From Diatrype stigma (Eukaryota; Ascomycota; Sordariomycetes; Xylariales; Diatrypaceae), in the NCBI GenBank assembly GCA_022225965.2, contig JAKJXP020000028.1:248001-312000 (forward strand): a DNA stretch of 64,000 nucleotides, written 5' to 3'. Under the pieces are notes generated by a model. It was not told the DNA's origin, did no database searches, and saw nothing but the letters and a program-made list of their open reading frames with translations. This document shows positions 24,830 through 35,052 of the stretch, piece after piece. The position numbers and the translations under genes are program-made. Each line of letters starts with the position of its first letter. Positions within the stretch are counted from its first letter, which is position 1.

Positions 24830-27673
24830 ATGGATCAACCACCGCCCCCTCCGCCTCACGGGCGCCCGCCCCCGCCTCGATCACCCAATCTTCCGCCTGG
24901 AAACTACGACATCTTCATCATCCCTCCCCATTCTTCCGGCTCTGGGTTCTTGTACCTCCCTTCACTGAAGACGAACGTGAACAGCTTTGCGGCTGGGTTC
25001 GCTTCCGCTTTGGTACTCGTCGTCTTATTCCAGAGCATGGCCCCGGCATTTCGAACATGGTGGAGTACCTTTCAGGGTATGGGGGATATGGGAATCGCAT
25101 TGCTGGTGATAGCTGTCGGTGTTGGAGCGTGGGCCCTTGGTCGGATTAGTCAGCAGGATAGCGGTCCCGCGCCACGGGGAGGAGGAAAGTTTAGTGGCTT
25201 TGGTGGCTTCCAGGGTGGCGGATACGGTCCCGGTGGCGGAACGCATTCTGCTGGTCCACCCCCTCAGGGTCATACCCCGAACGGTGGGCAATTTCCCAAC
25301 GGCGGACCTGAGCCCGACTATGGTCCGCCGCCGCCACCACCACCTCATGGAACTCCACCACCCCCTCGGCCAGGCCCACCGCCTCACGCACATGCCCGGG
25401 GTGCGGAACAACCAAAAGCGGAGCCGCCTAGACCGGAGCCACGAAGACCAGACCCGCCACGAAGACCAGATCCGCCACGGCCCGAACCGCCACGGTCAGA
25501 ACCACCTCGGCCGGAAACACCACAAGCACGGCCAGAGCCAAGGCAAGAGCGAAGACGAGAACCAAGACCCGAGCCAAGACGAGAACCAAAGCCCGAATCA
25601 AGACGTGAGCCTAAGCCTGAGCCCAAGCGAGAGTCTAGGCCTGAGCCAAAGCGGGAGCCAAAACCTGAGCCAAAACCTGAACCAAAGCGGGAACCAAAGC
25701 TTGAGTCAAAACGGGAGCCAAAGCCTGAGCCCAAGCCGGAACCCAAGCCGGAGCCAAGACGAGAGCCAAAGCCGGAAACACCGAAGCGGAAACCACCGAA
25801 GCCAGACCCACCGAAGCCGGACCCGCCGAAGCCAGACCCGCCGAAGCCAGACCCACCGATAGCGGAGCCACCGAAACAGGAACCGCCAATGCCCGAACCC
25901 CCAAAGCAGGAGCCAGTCCAAGCGGAAAGACCCAAGTCACCTGAGAAGCAACGGCCACAGCCGGAACCATCAAAAACCTGGGAGCGAGCTAGAGAGGAGA
26001 CCCGACGGAAAGAAGAGGAGCGAAAGGCGAAAGAAGCCGAGCGAAAGGCAAAGGAAGCCGAGCAACGAAAGAAAGAAGAAGTGGCCCGGCGACTCAAGGA
26101 GCTACGTGAGAAAGAGGCCCGCGAACGAGCCAGGCGGGAGCGCGAAGCCAAAGAAAAGCAAGAACAGGAGATCCAGGAACGTGCGAAGAGAGAACAGGAG
26201 CTGAGGGAGCGAATCGAAAAGGAGGCTCAAGAAAAGATCAGACGCGAGTTCGAAGCCAAGGAGCAACAAGAACGTGAAGCTCGCGAAAAGGAGCAGCGAG
26301 AAAGAGAGCAACGCGAGCGGGAACAGCGAGAGAAAGAGCAGCGGGAGAGGGAGCAGCGTGAAAAGGAGCTCAGGGAAAAGGCGCAGCGAGAGAAGGAGAT
26401 AAGAGAAAACCGGCTACGCGAAGCTAGAGAGCGCGAACTTCGCGAGAGGCTAGAACGGGAGAAGGTTCTCAGGGAAAAATTCGAGAGGGAAGCCAAAGAA
26501 CGGGAGGCAGCTCGTCTCAGAGAGGCTCAGGCGGCAAAGGAGGCCCAGGCGGCCAAGGAGCGGGAAGAGACCCCAAGGAAAAGCACATATGCTTTCTCTT
26601 CAGTTGGTGAACGAACCAGCCTGTCCCAAGCGGCGAAGGAAGTCCAGACAGCCAAGGAACGAGAAGAAACAGCAAGGAAAAGTACATACGCTTTCACCTC
26701 AGTTGGAGAAAGAACCAGCTTGTGGCCAAATGGAAGACCGCCGTCTCAACCTGCCTCCCCTGTCAAACCCAGCGCCCCAAGCTCTGCGCCCAGCTCTGCC
26801 AAAAAGCCGCCGCCCCCTACTGCTAAGACTACGGACGGTCGTGATGATGATGCCTACTCCTATCGTCCCTACGACCAACCAAGGGGACACGCTCGTAGGA
26901 GATCAGGAGAGACTATTTTCACCGAGTCATCGTACGCGCCGTCCCAGTCCACGTCACGCACCTCCCCGCCGCCCTCGATGCGTGGGCCCTACACGACTAA
27001 GGACCCGGACAAGATTGTGATCAAGGGCGTCTACGGGTTTCTGAACCAGTTCTCCAAAACACCCGCCTCGCAGCTTATATCTGGGGTCGGAACCGTGACG
27101 GACGGTCTGATCTTGCGCATCACCACGGAAGGTCTCTTCATCGACGACGATGTCCGCGCCGTCCCACAGCGCGAGTGGGACGTCAAGGCGTGGACGCTCA
27201 AACTCATGGAGGTATGGTGCCCCACGCATTGCTCCCTCGAACCCACCGCGTCGCCCAAGGCGCCGCCGCCCAAGACGGGAAACCGCTTCCGGACGGCGCC
27301 GCGCGGCCAGCCCGCGATGCTGACGGGCGGCGAGGCCGACGCCTACCTCATCGACCTGCTGCAGTCGTGCACGACGGACTGCCGCCTGGGCCGGCACGGT
27401 GGGAGCGACCATGACGCGTCGTCGTCGTCGTCGTCGTATGCTAACGGCAGCGCGCAGACGGGCGAGTGGAAGCACCACGGACTGCACGTGCTCCGCGCCA
27501 CCATTAGGGATCAGGAGGGCAAGCGGTACATATTCGTCCTGGGCGAGGAGGAAGGGTGGAAGGTCGCGGCGGGCCTGCAGCGGCTGCGCCGCGGCACGCA
27601 GGTCCGCCAGCTGGGCGTGCAGGGCATGGCGCCGCTCGAGGCCCGGACGACGCTGGAGATGCTGGGGTGGTAG
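24830..27673 (+). CDS. Large Pro/Lys/Glu-rich membrane protein of unknown function
   Basis: Intronless, 947 aa. Seen in order: a Pro-rich N-terminus; two hydrophobic segments (about 51-72, [17 protein letters not shown], and about 84-105, [18 protein letters not shown]); a Gly/Pro-rich stretch; a long [16 protein letters not shown] repeat (about 200-370); a strongly charged E/R/K helix of about 170 residues that should form a single alpha-helix or coiled coil; two copies of an [22 protein letters not shown] repeat (about 567-625); and a globular C-terminal domain (about 725-947) ending [10 protein letters not shown]. The terminal regions look conserved and folded and the middle looks disordered. 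I do not recognise the family. A membrane-anchored scaffold is an inference from the layout. Confidence 0.85.
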   Translation: MDQPPPPPPHGRPPPPRSPNLPPGNYDIFIIPPHSSGSGFLYLPSLKTNVNSFAAGFASALVLVVLFQSMAPAFRTWWSTFQGMGDMGIALLVIAVGVGAWALGRISQQDSGPAPRGGGKFSGFGGFQGGGYGPGGGTHSAGPPPQGHTPNGGQFPNGGPEPDYGPPPPPPPHGTPPPPRPGPPPHAHARGAEQPKAEPPRPEPRRPDPPRRPDPPRPEPPRSEPPRPETPQARPEPRQERRREPRPEPRREPKPESRREPKPEPKRESRPEPKREPKPEPKPEPKREPKLESKREPKPEPKPEPKPEPRREPKPETPKRKPPKPDPPKPDPPKPDPPKPDPPIAEPPKQEPPMPEPPKQEPVQAERPKSPEKQRPQPEPSKTWERAREETRRKEEERKAKEAERKAKEAEQRKKEEVARRLKELREKEARERARREREAKEKQEQEIQERAKREQELRERIEKEAQEKIRREFEAKEQQEREAREKEQREREQREREQREKEQREREQREKELREKAQREKEIRENRLREARERELRERLEREKVLREKFEREAKEREAARLREAQAAKEAQAAKEREETPRKSTYAFSSVGERTSLSQAAKEVQTAKEREETARKSTYAFTSVGERTSLWPNGRPPSQPASPVKPSAPSSAPSSAKKPPPPTAKTTDGRDDDAYSYRPYDQPRGHARRRSGETIFTESSYAPSQSTSRTSPPPSMRGPYTTKDPDKIVIKGVYGFLNQFSKTPASQLISGVGTVTDGLILRITTEGLFIDDDVRAVPQREWDVKAWTLKLMEVWCPTHCSLEPTASPKAPPPKTGNRFRTAPRGQPAMLTGGEADAYLIDLLQSCTTDCRLGRHGGSDHDASSSSSSYANGSAQTGEWKHHGLHVLRATIRDQEGKRYIFVLGEEEGWKVAAGLQRLRRGTQVRQLGVQGMAPLEARTTLEMLGW
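25430..25930 (+). repeat. Coding degenerate tandem repeat (GAGCCAAA(G/A)C-like units)
   Basis: Short degenerate units of Pro-Glu-Pro-Lys/Arg codons inside the preceding gene. Because the units keep triplet phase, other frames on both strands are also open here (for example 25119-25862 plus and 25384-26151 minus). Those frames are shadows. Confidence 0.85.
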
Positions 27674-28872
27674 CAACGACGAAAACACTGCCTCCTCCCG
27701 TCTCGCAGGGTGAGGAGAGAAGGAGGAGGAGGGTCGCACCGCGCCTCTTGCGAGGGTTCTGGGGGAGATTTTGTATATGGAAGTGGGGATTTGTATGGGG
27801 GTATTTGTTGTTGTGTCTGTAGTAGTAGTAGTTGTCGTCGTTGTAGCAGGAGCAGGAGGAATGTGGTGGTTCGGATCGGCGGTTGGAATGACGGTGACTT
27901 GCTGCACCGACGCTATTGCTGCCGCCGCCCACTGATTACTCGCATTCCAATGATACCCGCAGTGCTGTTGTCGATGTTGTCGATGGTCGATGATGATAAT
28001 GATGAGGATGAGGGGGATGAGAGGGATGAGAGGGATGAGAATGAGGATGAGGGTAACGATGACGATGATGGTGGTGGTGGTAGTGGTGGTGGTTGTTTTT
28101 CATTTCGCTGCACCTGCACCTGCACCAGCATGAGAAGGCGAGTTTGGCGTCAATATCCCGGACCGGTGGTTGGTTCTAACAGCTTGCTGCTGCTGCATTG
28201 TCCTTGTCAGTTCGTTGTAGATGTAGAAGTAGATTGTCACAGTCAGTCACTACCACGCGGTAGACGCGAGATCAGTTCCGTGTTCACGAGTAATATAGCA
28301 AGAATCCCCCTATCTAAGGTTGACTATAAAAGTTCCGTGATTGTTTGGATGCTGAACAGGTGACCCTCACTTACGTATATGCTAGCTAATTCGGGTGTAC
28401 ATGTTGTTCTACATCTTATTGACTAGTCTACCTCCTAGCTAGACATGATTGATATCTTCAAACGCAGAGTGTGTTGATTACTTCAGTAGGTACTTAAGTA
28501 TGTATAGTCTGATCTGGTGTTTGCATTCCAAGGGGCCAAGGGCAGGGGCAAGGGCAGCTTATGTAAATCATGTATTACCCCCTACTTAGGTACTGCCTGA
28601 TTACTTATGCAAGACTACCCAGCACTATGCAAGATGTGCAAGGTGGTCGAATTAAGCTCATGTGGGGTGACGACGCTACAGCGAATTCCAGCACCGATGA
28701 TCCAATCCGATCCAATCTTGGAATTCAATTCATTATTCCACCCCCTGTCCGCAACAAATGACATACCGGTATCTATTTTCCCGGTATACTGAGGACAAAA
28801 GGGACTTGAAACTTGTATAAACATTCGCAGCCTCATTTCGCAGGTGCCAAACGAAGCAATAAACAAAAGGCA
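27674..28872. other. Intergenic with GATGAG/GGTGGT simple sequence
   Basis: The 3' flank of the membrane protein gene, then simple sequence (GATGAGAGG units near 28000-28055, GGTGGT near 28070-28090), then AT-rich DNA and the promoter of the HRI1 gene. No gene was seen. Confidence 0.5.
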
Positions 28873-29132
28873 ATGGGCTCCATTTCCATCCGAGAGTACA
28901 TCCGGTGGCTCCCCTCGCCGCCCTCGGAGAACACCTCGACCCTGGTCCTGACGTCGCCGGGGCGCCGCTATGTCGACATCCGCATGCTGTTGCCGCCGCC
29001 GGGGACAAAGACGACCAATGAAGGGGGCTCAGGTATGTTGCGCAGGGACCTCGTTTCTTTTTTCTTTTTCTTTTTTCTTTTTCTTTTTTCTTTTTCTTTT
29101 TTCTTTTTGTTCATCTTACTCGACCTATTCAC

Positions 29133-29168
<36 letters not shown>

Positions 29169-29968
29169 CACCCCTTTCTTGACCCCCGCCCTCTACCTAC
29201 CCCGCCCCCAACACACCCCACTTCCCCCATATGCCATGTGCCATGTGCCAAGAAACCCCCTTCCGCCCCAGAACAGCCATGCGTTGACTTGCATTGTCAT
29301 ATTAGCAGAAGCTAAAAGCAGAAGCAGACGAGAGCGATGAGACGATAGAGTGGGCTTTCGCCGGGACCTCCTCCTCGGAGATTCGCGCCAACGGCATCAA
29401 GCACTCCACCTGGCGCCACTTCGTCGACTCCCGCACCCGCGACGACGCCGAGGGCGTCGTAGACGAGGCCGACATGTTCCCCGCACCGCCCCTTCCTTCG
29501 GACGAGGGCGGCAGCGGCAGCGATCGCACCCTGGAGAAGGGGCGCATGGTCAACCCCGATACCGGCCTCGAGACCGACTACGAGGAGATGTGGCGCGATG
29601 TCGAACCGGTGGCCGTTCCTTCTTCTGGTGGTGGTGGTGGTGGTGATAAGATCCGTTCCGCCGTCCTCGAGCTCCGCGATGATGCCGCCGGGCGCCGCGG
29701 CCTCGTCGTCTGCCTTGGGAGGCGCTGCCAGGGCGTGGTGCGCTGCGGTGACGCGTTCGCGCTCGAGCAGTGGGAGTGGCAACAGCAGGAGCAGGGGGGC
29801 AGTGGAAAAGACGAAGGCGAAGGTGGTTGGAAGAGGCGGAGGCGCGTCGGCGCTGGCGATCTATACTTGCCTTGTCAAGACGCTGTGGAGAAGGTGGCGG
29901 ACCTTGATGTTGGCGGGCGGATCGAGAGGGATGGCGTGGTCTGGACTGTGGTGGAGGCTAGCCAATGA
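28873..29968 (+). CDS. HRI1 family protein
   Basis: The family is named after yeast Hri1, a cytosolic protein of unclear function reported to associate with Hrr25 kinase and Sec72. Two exons: 28873-29032 and about 29328-29968, giving about 266 aa. Recognisable family features are the start GSISIREYIRWLP..P, TLVLTSPGRRYVDIR, then after the intron WAFAGTSSSEIR, HSTWRHFVDSRTRD and LEKGRMVNPDTGLETDYEE. The C-terminal beta-rich half holds GRRCQGVVRCGDAFALEQWEW. Low-complexity Gly and Gln/Glu insertions enlarge it over yeast Hri1 (244 aa). Two in-frame acceptors 6 nt apart (29321 and 29327) may both be used. Confidence 0.88.
29054..29168. repeat. Intronic TTTTTTC-type repeat and T34 run
   Basis: Inside the HRI1 intron. 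T5-6C units run to about 29108 and an uninterrupted run of 34 T spans 29135-29168. It is likely hypervariable and prone to sequencing error, and it lies upstream of the 3' splice site as an extreme polypyrimidine tract. Confidence 0.9.
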
Positions 29969-31170
29969 GTCTCGGTGGTGGTGTTGGTGATTGGCATGGG
30001 TGTAAAGTGACGGTGGACATGGGATGGGGAATTCGGTGATAAAAGGGGGGAGGCCATTCTGGATAGGGGATTTTGGTAGAGCTGTCGGGGAGCATGGGCA
30101 GTGCGAGTATTGTTAGCCTACGAATCCTAACCTATCTCCAGATCGGAAGTATACGACACCATGCCACACCGGTAGCATGCTCAAATGTCTTATACCTATT
30201 TACCAAATATTCATAGGGCTTGGCATGCTGTCCAAGTGCTAGATCAAAAATACAGGGTTGAGACATGAACGAGAATGAAACGTATGGAAGAAGTCAAGGA
30301 CTGACATCCAGCGGGGTTTACGAGAGGGAACTAGTTACCAGGTGTTAGGTGCGCATGTGCCTATCCTAGGGGATGCCTCTACTGTCCTCTACGTATAACT
30401 TCCAATGGAGGTATAAACTGGCTTGTATTATGCTGTGGTATGTATCCCCAAATTGGGGAACATGACCAATCTTAAAGGGTTGGATACAGTTATCATTGTT
30501 GCATAGTCTCATCACAGTTAGCGACTTCGCAATAAGACAAGAAGCAAGAACAAGTATGTTGGCGACTTTCTTTTTGCCATTGGCCTAAAGGGGTACACAC
30601 CCCCCTCCCCTTTTTCTTTCCCACTTGATAGACTAGGGAGGCGTACAAACTTCCAACATATTAAGAGGCACCTACCAGAGATGGTAAGCTCCTTGTTCTC
30701 TTTGTTTGGCTGGACAACACTTGCGAGACAATTGGACTGTCCACTTCACCGCAACAACGCGCTTTGTCTATTATCTAATTATCCAAAGACCAGGGTAAAA
30801 GATAATGTTTGCCTATTGTCTAGTTAGCCAGTGACTAGGGTCAAAGTTAACGTCAGTCCGCCGAATATATATATTATAGTACACGTTTTCCAGGTTCCAG
30901 ACCCGATTTTTCGGGCTCGCCAGATTTTGACCCAAAACCTAGTTCATTCGATTTCCCAGTCCTGAGGCTTGGACTTCAGCTTCCTCGCAGAAGTGCCTGG
31001 TCTTCCTAGCTGAAGGTCCATACACCCCCACTCCAGATACGCGAACGGTTTCTTGTTGGATTCGCTTGCCTACTCGTCTGCCTTGTTTTGTCTTGCGTTG
31101 CCTTTCCTTTCCTCTGCCTCGAGTATTGGCTAAACTAATCGCTCAATACTGAGAAAACCACCCATAAACA
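29969..31170. other. Intergenic, no gene seen
   Basis: AT-rich, no credible coding frames. It contains the 3' flank of HRI1 and a C/T-rich leader before the next gene. A partial duplication of a (C/T)TATTGTCTA(G/A)TTA phrase is visible near 30765-30840. Confidence 0.45.
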
Positions 31171-31653
31171 ATGATAGGCACCCTCAAGCGAGCGCTATCG
31201 ATCAAGGCCGCGCCGACGCGCGTCGAGGTCGTGAACCCGGAAACGGGCTGCCTGGGCGCGACGTGGCTGTCTACGCCCCGGCGACCCTCCCAGCCCCAGT
31301 CCCACCCGCCAAAACAGCAACCGGCCTACGACGGGCCCCACCACGCCGCCCCGGACCGGTGCAGGTGCCTCACGACCAACGACATCACGCAGGACGTGCT
31401 GCGGGCGCACGCGGAGTGGCTGCTGGCCCGCGGCCTGCTGGCCGGGCCCGCGGACGTCGGGCCCCTGATCCTGAGGCTCATCCTCCGTCTGCCGGTCGCG
31501 CCCGAGCTGGCGCTGCCGCCGGAGGCCTACAGGGATAAGTCCGTTCGGGTGAAGCTGCCGCTCGGCGAGGTGTTCCCGCTGCGGCTGGAGCGCAACAGCG
31601 CTGGCTTGGAGAGCTTTCCGCCCCTGGACGAGTCGGACCTGATGCTGGGCTGA
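31171..31653 (+). CDS. Small GC-rich hypothetical protein (160 aa)
   Basis: Single open frame starting MIGTLKRALSIKAAPTRVEV and ending DESDLMLG. It is far more GC-rich than its AT-rich flanks, with G or C at most third codon positions, which argues that it is coding. The ATG has the favourable context AAACAATG. Composition: a basic N-terminus, a Pro/His-rich disordered loop (about 40-65), then a predicted helical stretch DITQDVLRAHAEWLLARGLL and a Leu/Pro-rich beta-like C-terminus. No known domain was recognised and no function is proposed. Confidence 0.6.
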   Translation: MIGTLKRALSIKAAPTRVEVVNPETGCLGATWLSTPRRPSQPQSHPPKQQPAYDGPHHAAPDRCRCLTTNDITQDVLRAHAEWLLARGLLAGPADVGPLILRLILRLPVAPELALPPEAYRDKSVRVKLPLGEVFPLRLERNSAGLESFPPLDESDLMLG

Positions 31654-33978
31654 AACTTGAAACTCGGCGGGGTGGGCGGGCGGATGCATGGTGTGCTGTG
31701 GTCGGGACGATCGACTCGAGTGAATGTGGAGAAAGGGATGAGGTAGGTGAAGGTAAGATGATAGTCCTTCGTCTCCCAAGTTGTAAGTATATAATAGACG
31801 AGAGATCCGAGATTGACCTCCTGGACTTATACTGCCTTAACTGGCTGGAGTGTCGATGGAATGTCAGGGTATTGTGCCACCCCCTATAATACCAATAAGT
31901 TGACTCCCCAACGTACTTTCCCTTCTGAGTCACCCACTCCTACCGTATTTTGGTGAATTTAAAAGGAGCTATTCATTCCTCTTGGGTACTATTTCCTGTT
32001 CCGATGTGACTAGGTGTGAATACTGAGCTGTTGTAAAATTCGAGGATTGTGTATTTATCGCTGTAGAACTTGTACTTGGTTGATAGTAAGTACAACTTGA
32101 TATGGTTGATATGTAGGGGGTAGGAATGACGTTCTGCTAACTTAGACGAGATTTCCATACCGGTAAAGACAAAGATAGCATTGTCGACCGTTTCGTTATC
32201 TAGCATTCTAGTCTTTCTGAGTCGTGCCTCGCCTTTGAGCCACACCACGGTGCCCTATGACTCTACGAGCTTAGAGGGTATGACCGTAATATAAGGGTAA
32301 ATTGGAATTTGTAGTATATATTATGTAGCTATAAATATTGTGGTCGAGCCGCAATTCCCAGCATATCTTCCTGGTATTTATACGTTATCAATATTTCCTC
32401 CTGCGTCGCAATCACTTACCCCTTCTTGTCCCAAAATTTGGATAAACAACACGACCCAAACAACGATCAAGCGATCTAGCGACGACGATATGTGCATAGT
32501 CACTATCTTTTGGTACCTAACCTGCCCCCGATGCCAGAGTCTGGAGTTCTGGCCTGCGGGGTGGGAAGAACCCTGCTCGCATTTGCTTGCGTGTACTGTT
32601 GCTTGTCCTGACCTGTGGTTGGTGAACTAGTACCGGTTCGGAGATTCGCTGTGCGTGAACTGTGAGGTAGAAGTGGCGTAGCAGAACGACGAGGCCAGAA
32701 GGGCTAGGGAGGTAAGAAGGGCTAGGGAGGCCAGTAGAAATGTAGCTTCTTATTCCCAGAGACGAAGTCAGAGATAGGGGTATATGAATAGCGAATACCT
32801 ACCCAGTGTACGTACGGAAGAACGTCAAGGTTGCGGAGGGGGAGTGAGGCTTTGTGTAAGTGATGATGAACGGTTAGTATAAGGGTGCCCGAGGAAAAAG
32901 ATGAGCTTAAAAAGATACTGGCTAGCTAGGTAGATAGGGAGCTAGGAGGTGTGATATTCCATTGATTTTAGATGTACCCCTACATCGGCTAAGTTATCGT
33001 ACTGATATTTTATCAAGGATTACTTAGGCCCCATTATTTACTATGTAATGGAGCGTGCTTATGAATATAGAAAGGGGTTGGTGATTTGTATATGTTGGTG
33101 TTAGGGAATATATTAGGTATAGGATTGTATGTCCAAGGAATATATATTGCCTTGTGGACACATAAAATACACAACAAGAGACCTTGTTTGTTTATTACGT
33201 AAACTAGGTATAAGCTATAGGCAAGTTGATATATTCTAGCCCGGGTTTCGAATCCCCCCCTTTTTATGATGCGTATTACTGAGTCTAGTCTCCTCCTCAG
33301 TAATGTTGGGATTCCAGGATGCCCAGTAAATCCTATTATAGGTATTCAGGACAATCGTTATCCAATGCACCATAAATGGTTCTTCATCATACGTGTGTAT
33401 GCCCGTTCTTTACTTGGGTCACACATTTCCTTCCAATGGTAGATAGCCGGATTGCACAGCCAACGACATCGTCGGTGTATAGCATCCAATGCTCGAGGCG
33501 TATTGCTGGTCACAAGAACCTAACAAGCGGTAGTGCAGCGTGCAGATCTTGGTATATAAAGTAGCCACGAAACTGTGGCAGATAAAGCAAGGGCTCTGGC
33601 CATCGCGAATGGTACATCGTCAACCCTTCTCTGACGGATTCGCGCGTGAATAAGGTGATGACAGTGCAACCTCAGACAGCTATCCCGATGGGCGTCTTTG
33701 GATGTGAGACGCAAATTCATACGTGGCCTTCACCCTTCGGCACCTGACATCCAAGAATCAAGGTTTTCTGGCGAGTCGCTAGGTAGAAAACCGCATGGTA
33801 TATCTAGGCTTCAAACATCATATAGTGTCGCACTGGTGCCGGGTAGGTTCCTGGTTGTGGTCCTGCTCCTTGAGCACTAGATGAAGAATGCTGATGTGTT
33901 TTCGGCACCCTAAAGAGGCTGTAGAGCAGGCCGAGCTTATGCCGGATGTGAGTATGAATGAAGTCCCCCTAGTCTTTC
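31654..33978. other. Intergenic, no gene seen
   Basis: 2.3 kb of AT-rich DNA with scattered short frames and no plausible exons. A GGTTTCGAATCC phrase at about 33243-33256 resembles a tRNA B box, but no A box or tRNA fold goes with it. Confidence 0.45.
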
Positions 33979-35052
33979 TCAGTGTACATCGGTAGGCGAA
34001 TCCCCTGACATAGCATGCGTATAGTGATAGTTCCTGGAGGTCAGGGGAGGTGTTGGGTTATGTGAAACCATGCCATACTCTTCGTCATAAATAATGACAG
34101 GAGGTGGAGATTGCGGCAGACCATGAAGAGATATATCTTCATCAGCCATTTTTAGCCAAGACTGCTCTCTAGGTCGACTCGGCCGTGTTGCTCTTTCGGC
34201 GTTGACTTGGGAAGGGGTGGTGGGCGCCTGTGACCCTTTTCTGCGGACGGTCCGTATGGTGCCGTATATCGTGGGCGCGTTGGCCACGAAGATGGAGACG
34301 GTAATCTGCACTGAGGCCCAGAGGCTCCGGGATGTTTGAGAGGAGTCATGCTGGAATATGAGAGCAAGGCGGATGATGGTGATGATGATGCAGAATGTGC
34401 CAAGCGTGAACAGGGTGTACAGACTGAAGCGCTGGCCCCAAGACCGTTGCCTCAGCGTCACGAGCGGGTAGGCGATGAAAAGCAGCAGCAGATCTAGGAT
34501 AACGTTGCTAACGCCCTGCAGCACAAGCTGCACATACGCTTTGACGCAACGTCCGGGATTGGGATCGACTTGCCAATATAGCTTGAAGGGATGACACTCC
34601 AGAAACGTAGTCAGGACGATGGCAGTGAAGCTGACGACCCACGTGAGCCATGCGATGGTGATGGTATTCGAGACCAGTCGGATGCCGGACGTGATATTTG
34701 AATAGAATAGGAGCAGGATCGAGACTTGGAACCAGAGCGTAGCGGTCAACAGCACCCGGGACAATAGGCTCAGAATGGATCCAACTTTGATGCTCCGCGA
34801 GTTCCCCGGGTCGAAATAGTATGATGAAGCGGCTGGATCTAGCAGGGCATCATTCGCGGTACCGGTCTTGAGATAGATTTGAGTTGCGATCGTCCTTGCG
34901 ATGATGGCCAAGACTGAGGAGAGGACAAAGTAGGAGCTGGCGTCGAGGGGTTTGCGATGCCATCGGCAAAGAGCGAGACGCCCAACAAGGATGAACAACG
35001 ACACTCCTACGCAGACGTAGCTTGCAACCCTGGCGTGATCGGCGCTCTCCAT
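33979..35052 (-). CDS. Fungal rhodopsin-like seven-transmembrane protein
   Basis: Intronless, 357 aa. It starts MESADHARVASYV at the ATG at 35052; longer in-frame starts are not ATG. Seven hydrophobic segments are readable, including YVCVGVSLFILVGRLAL, YFVLSSVLAIIARTIAT, LLSRVLLTATLWFQVSILLLFY, WLTWVVSFTAIVLTTFL and LYTLFTLGTFCIIITIIRLALIF. The loop CHPFKLYWQVDPNPGRC is typical of the fungal rhodopsin domain (SAT4/PTH11-like) family: it carries a conserved Cys-x-P and a W, with a second Cys at its end. The cytoplasmic tail is polar. Family members are plasma-membrane sensors or of unknown ligand. There is no CFEM domain, so it is not a full PTH11 receptor. Confidence 0.85.
   Translation of the reverse strand: MESADHARVASYVCVGVSLFILVGRLALCRWHRKPLDASSYFVLSSVLAIIARTIATQIYLKTGTANDALLDPAASSYYFDPGNSRSIKVGSILSLLSRVLLTATLWFQVSILLLFYSNITSGIRLVSNTITIAWLTWVVSFTAIVLTTFLECHPFKLYWQVDPNPGRCVKAYVQLVLQGVSNVILDLLLLFIAYPLVTLRQRSWGQRFSLYTLFTLGTFCIIITIIRLALIFQHDSSQTSRSLWASVQITVSIFVANAPTIYGTIRTVRRKGSQAPTTPSQVNAERATRPSRPREQSWLKMADEDISLHGLPQSPPPVIIYDEEYGMVSHNPTPPLTSRNYHYTHAMSGDSPTDVH

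Noticed and set aside
25119..25862. 247-aa plus-strand and 255-aa minus-strand frames over the Pro/Lys repeat
   Set aside because: The triplet-phased repeat of the real gene keeps several frames open. Their sequences ([20 protein letters not shown]) are repeat translations.
26954..27907. 317-aa minus-strand frame
   Set aside because: Antisense of the C-terminal domain of the large membrane protein plus its GC-rich 3' flank. No protein features.
29312..29782. 156-aa minus-strand frame
   Set aside because: Antisense of HRI1 exon 2.
33195..33262. Possible tRNA with a GGTTTCGAATCC B box
   Set aside because: No A box and no acceptor or anticodon stems could be paired.
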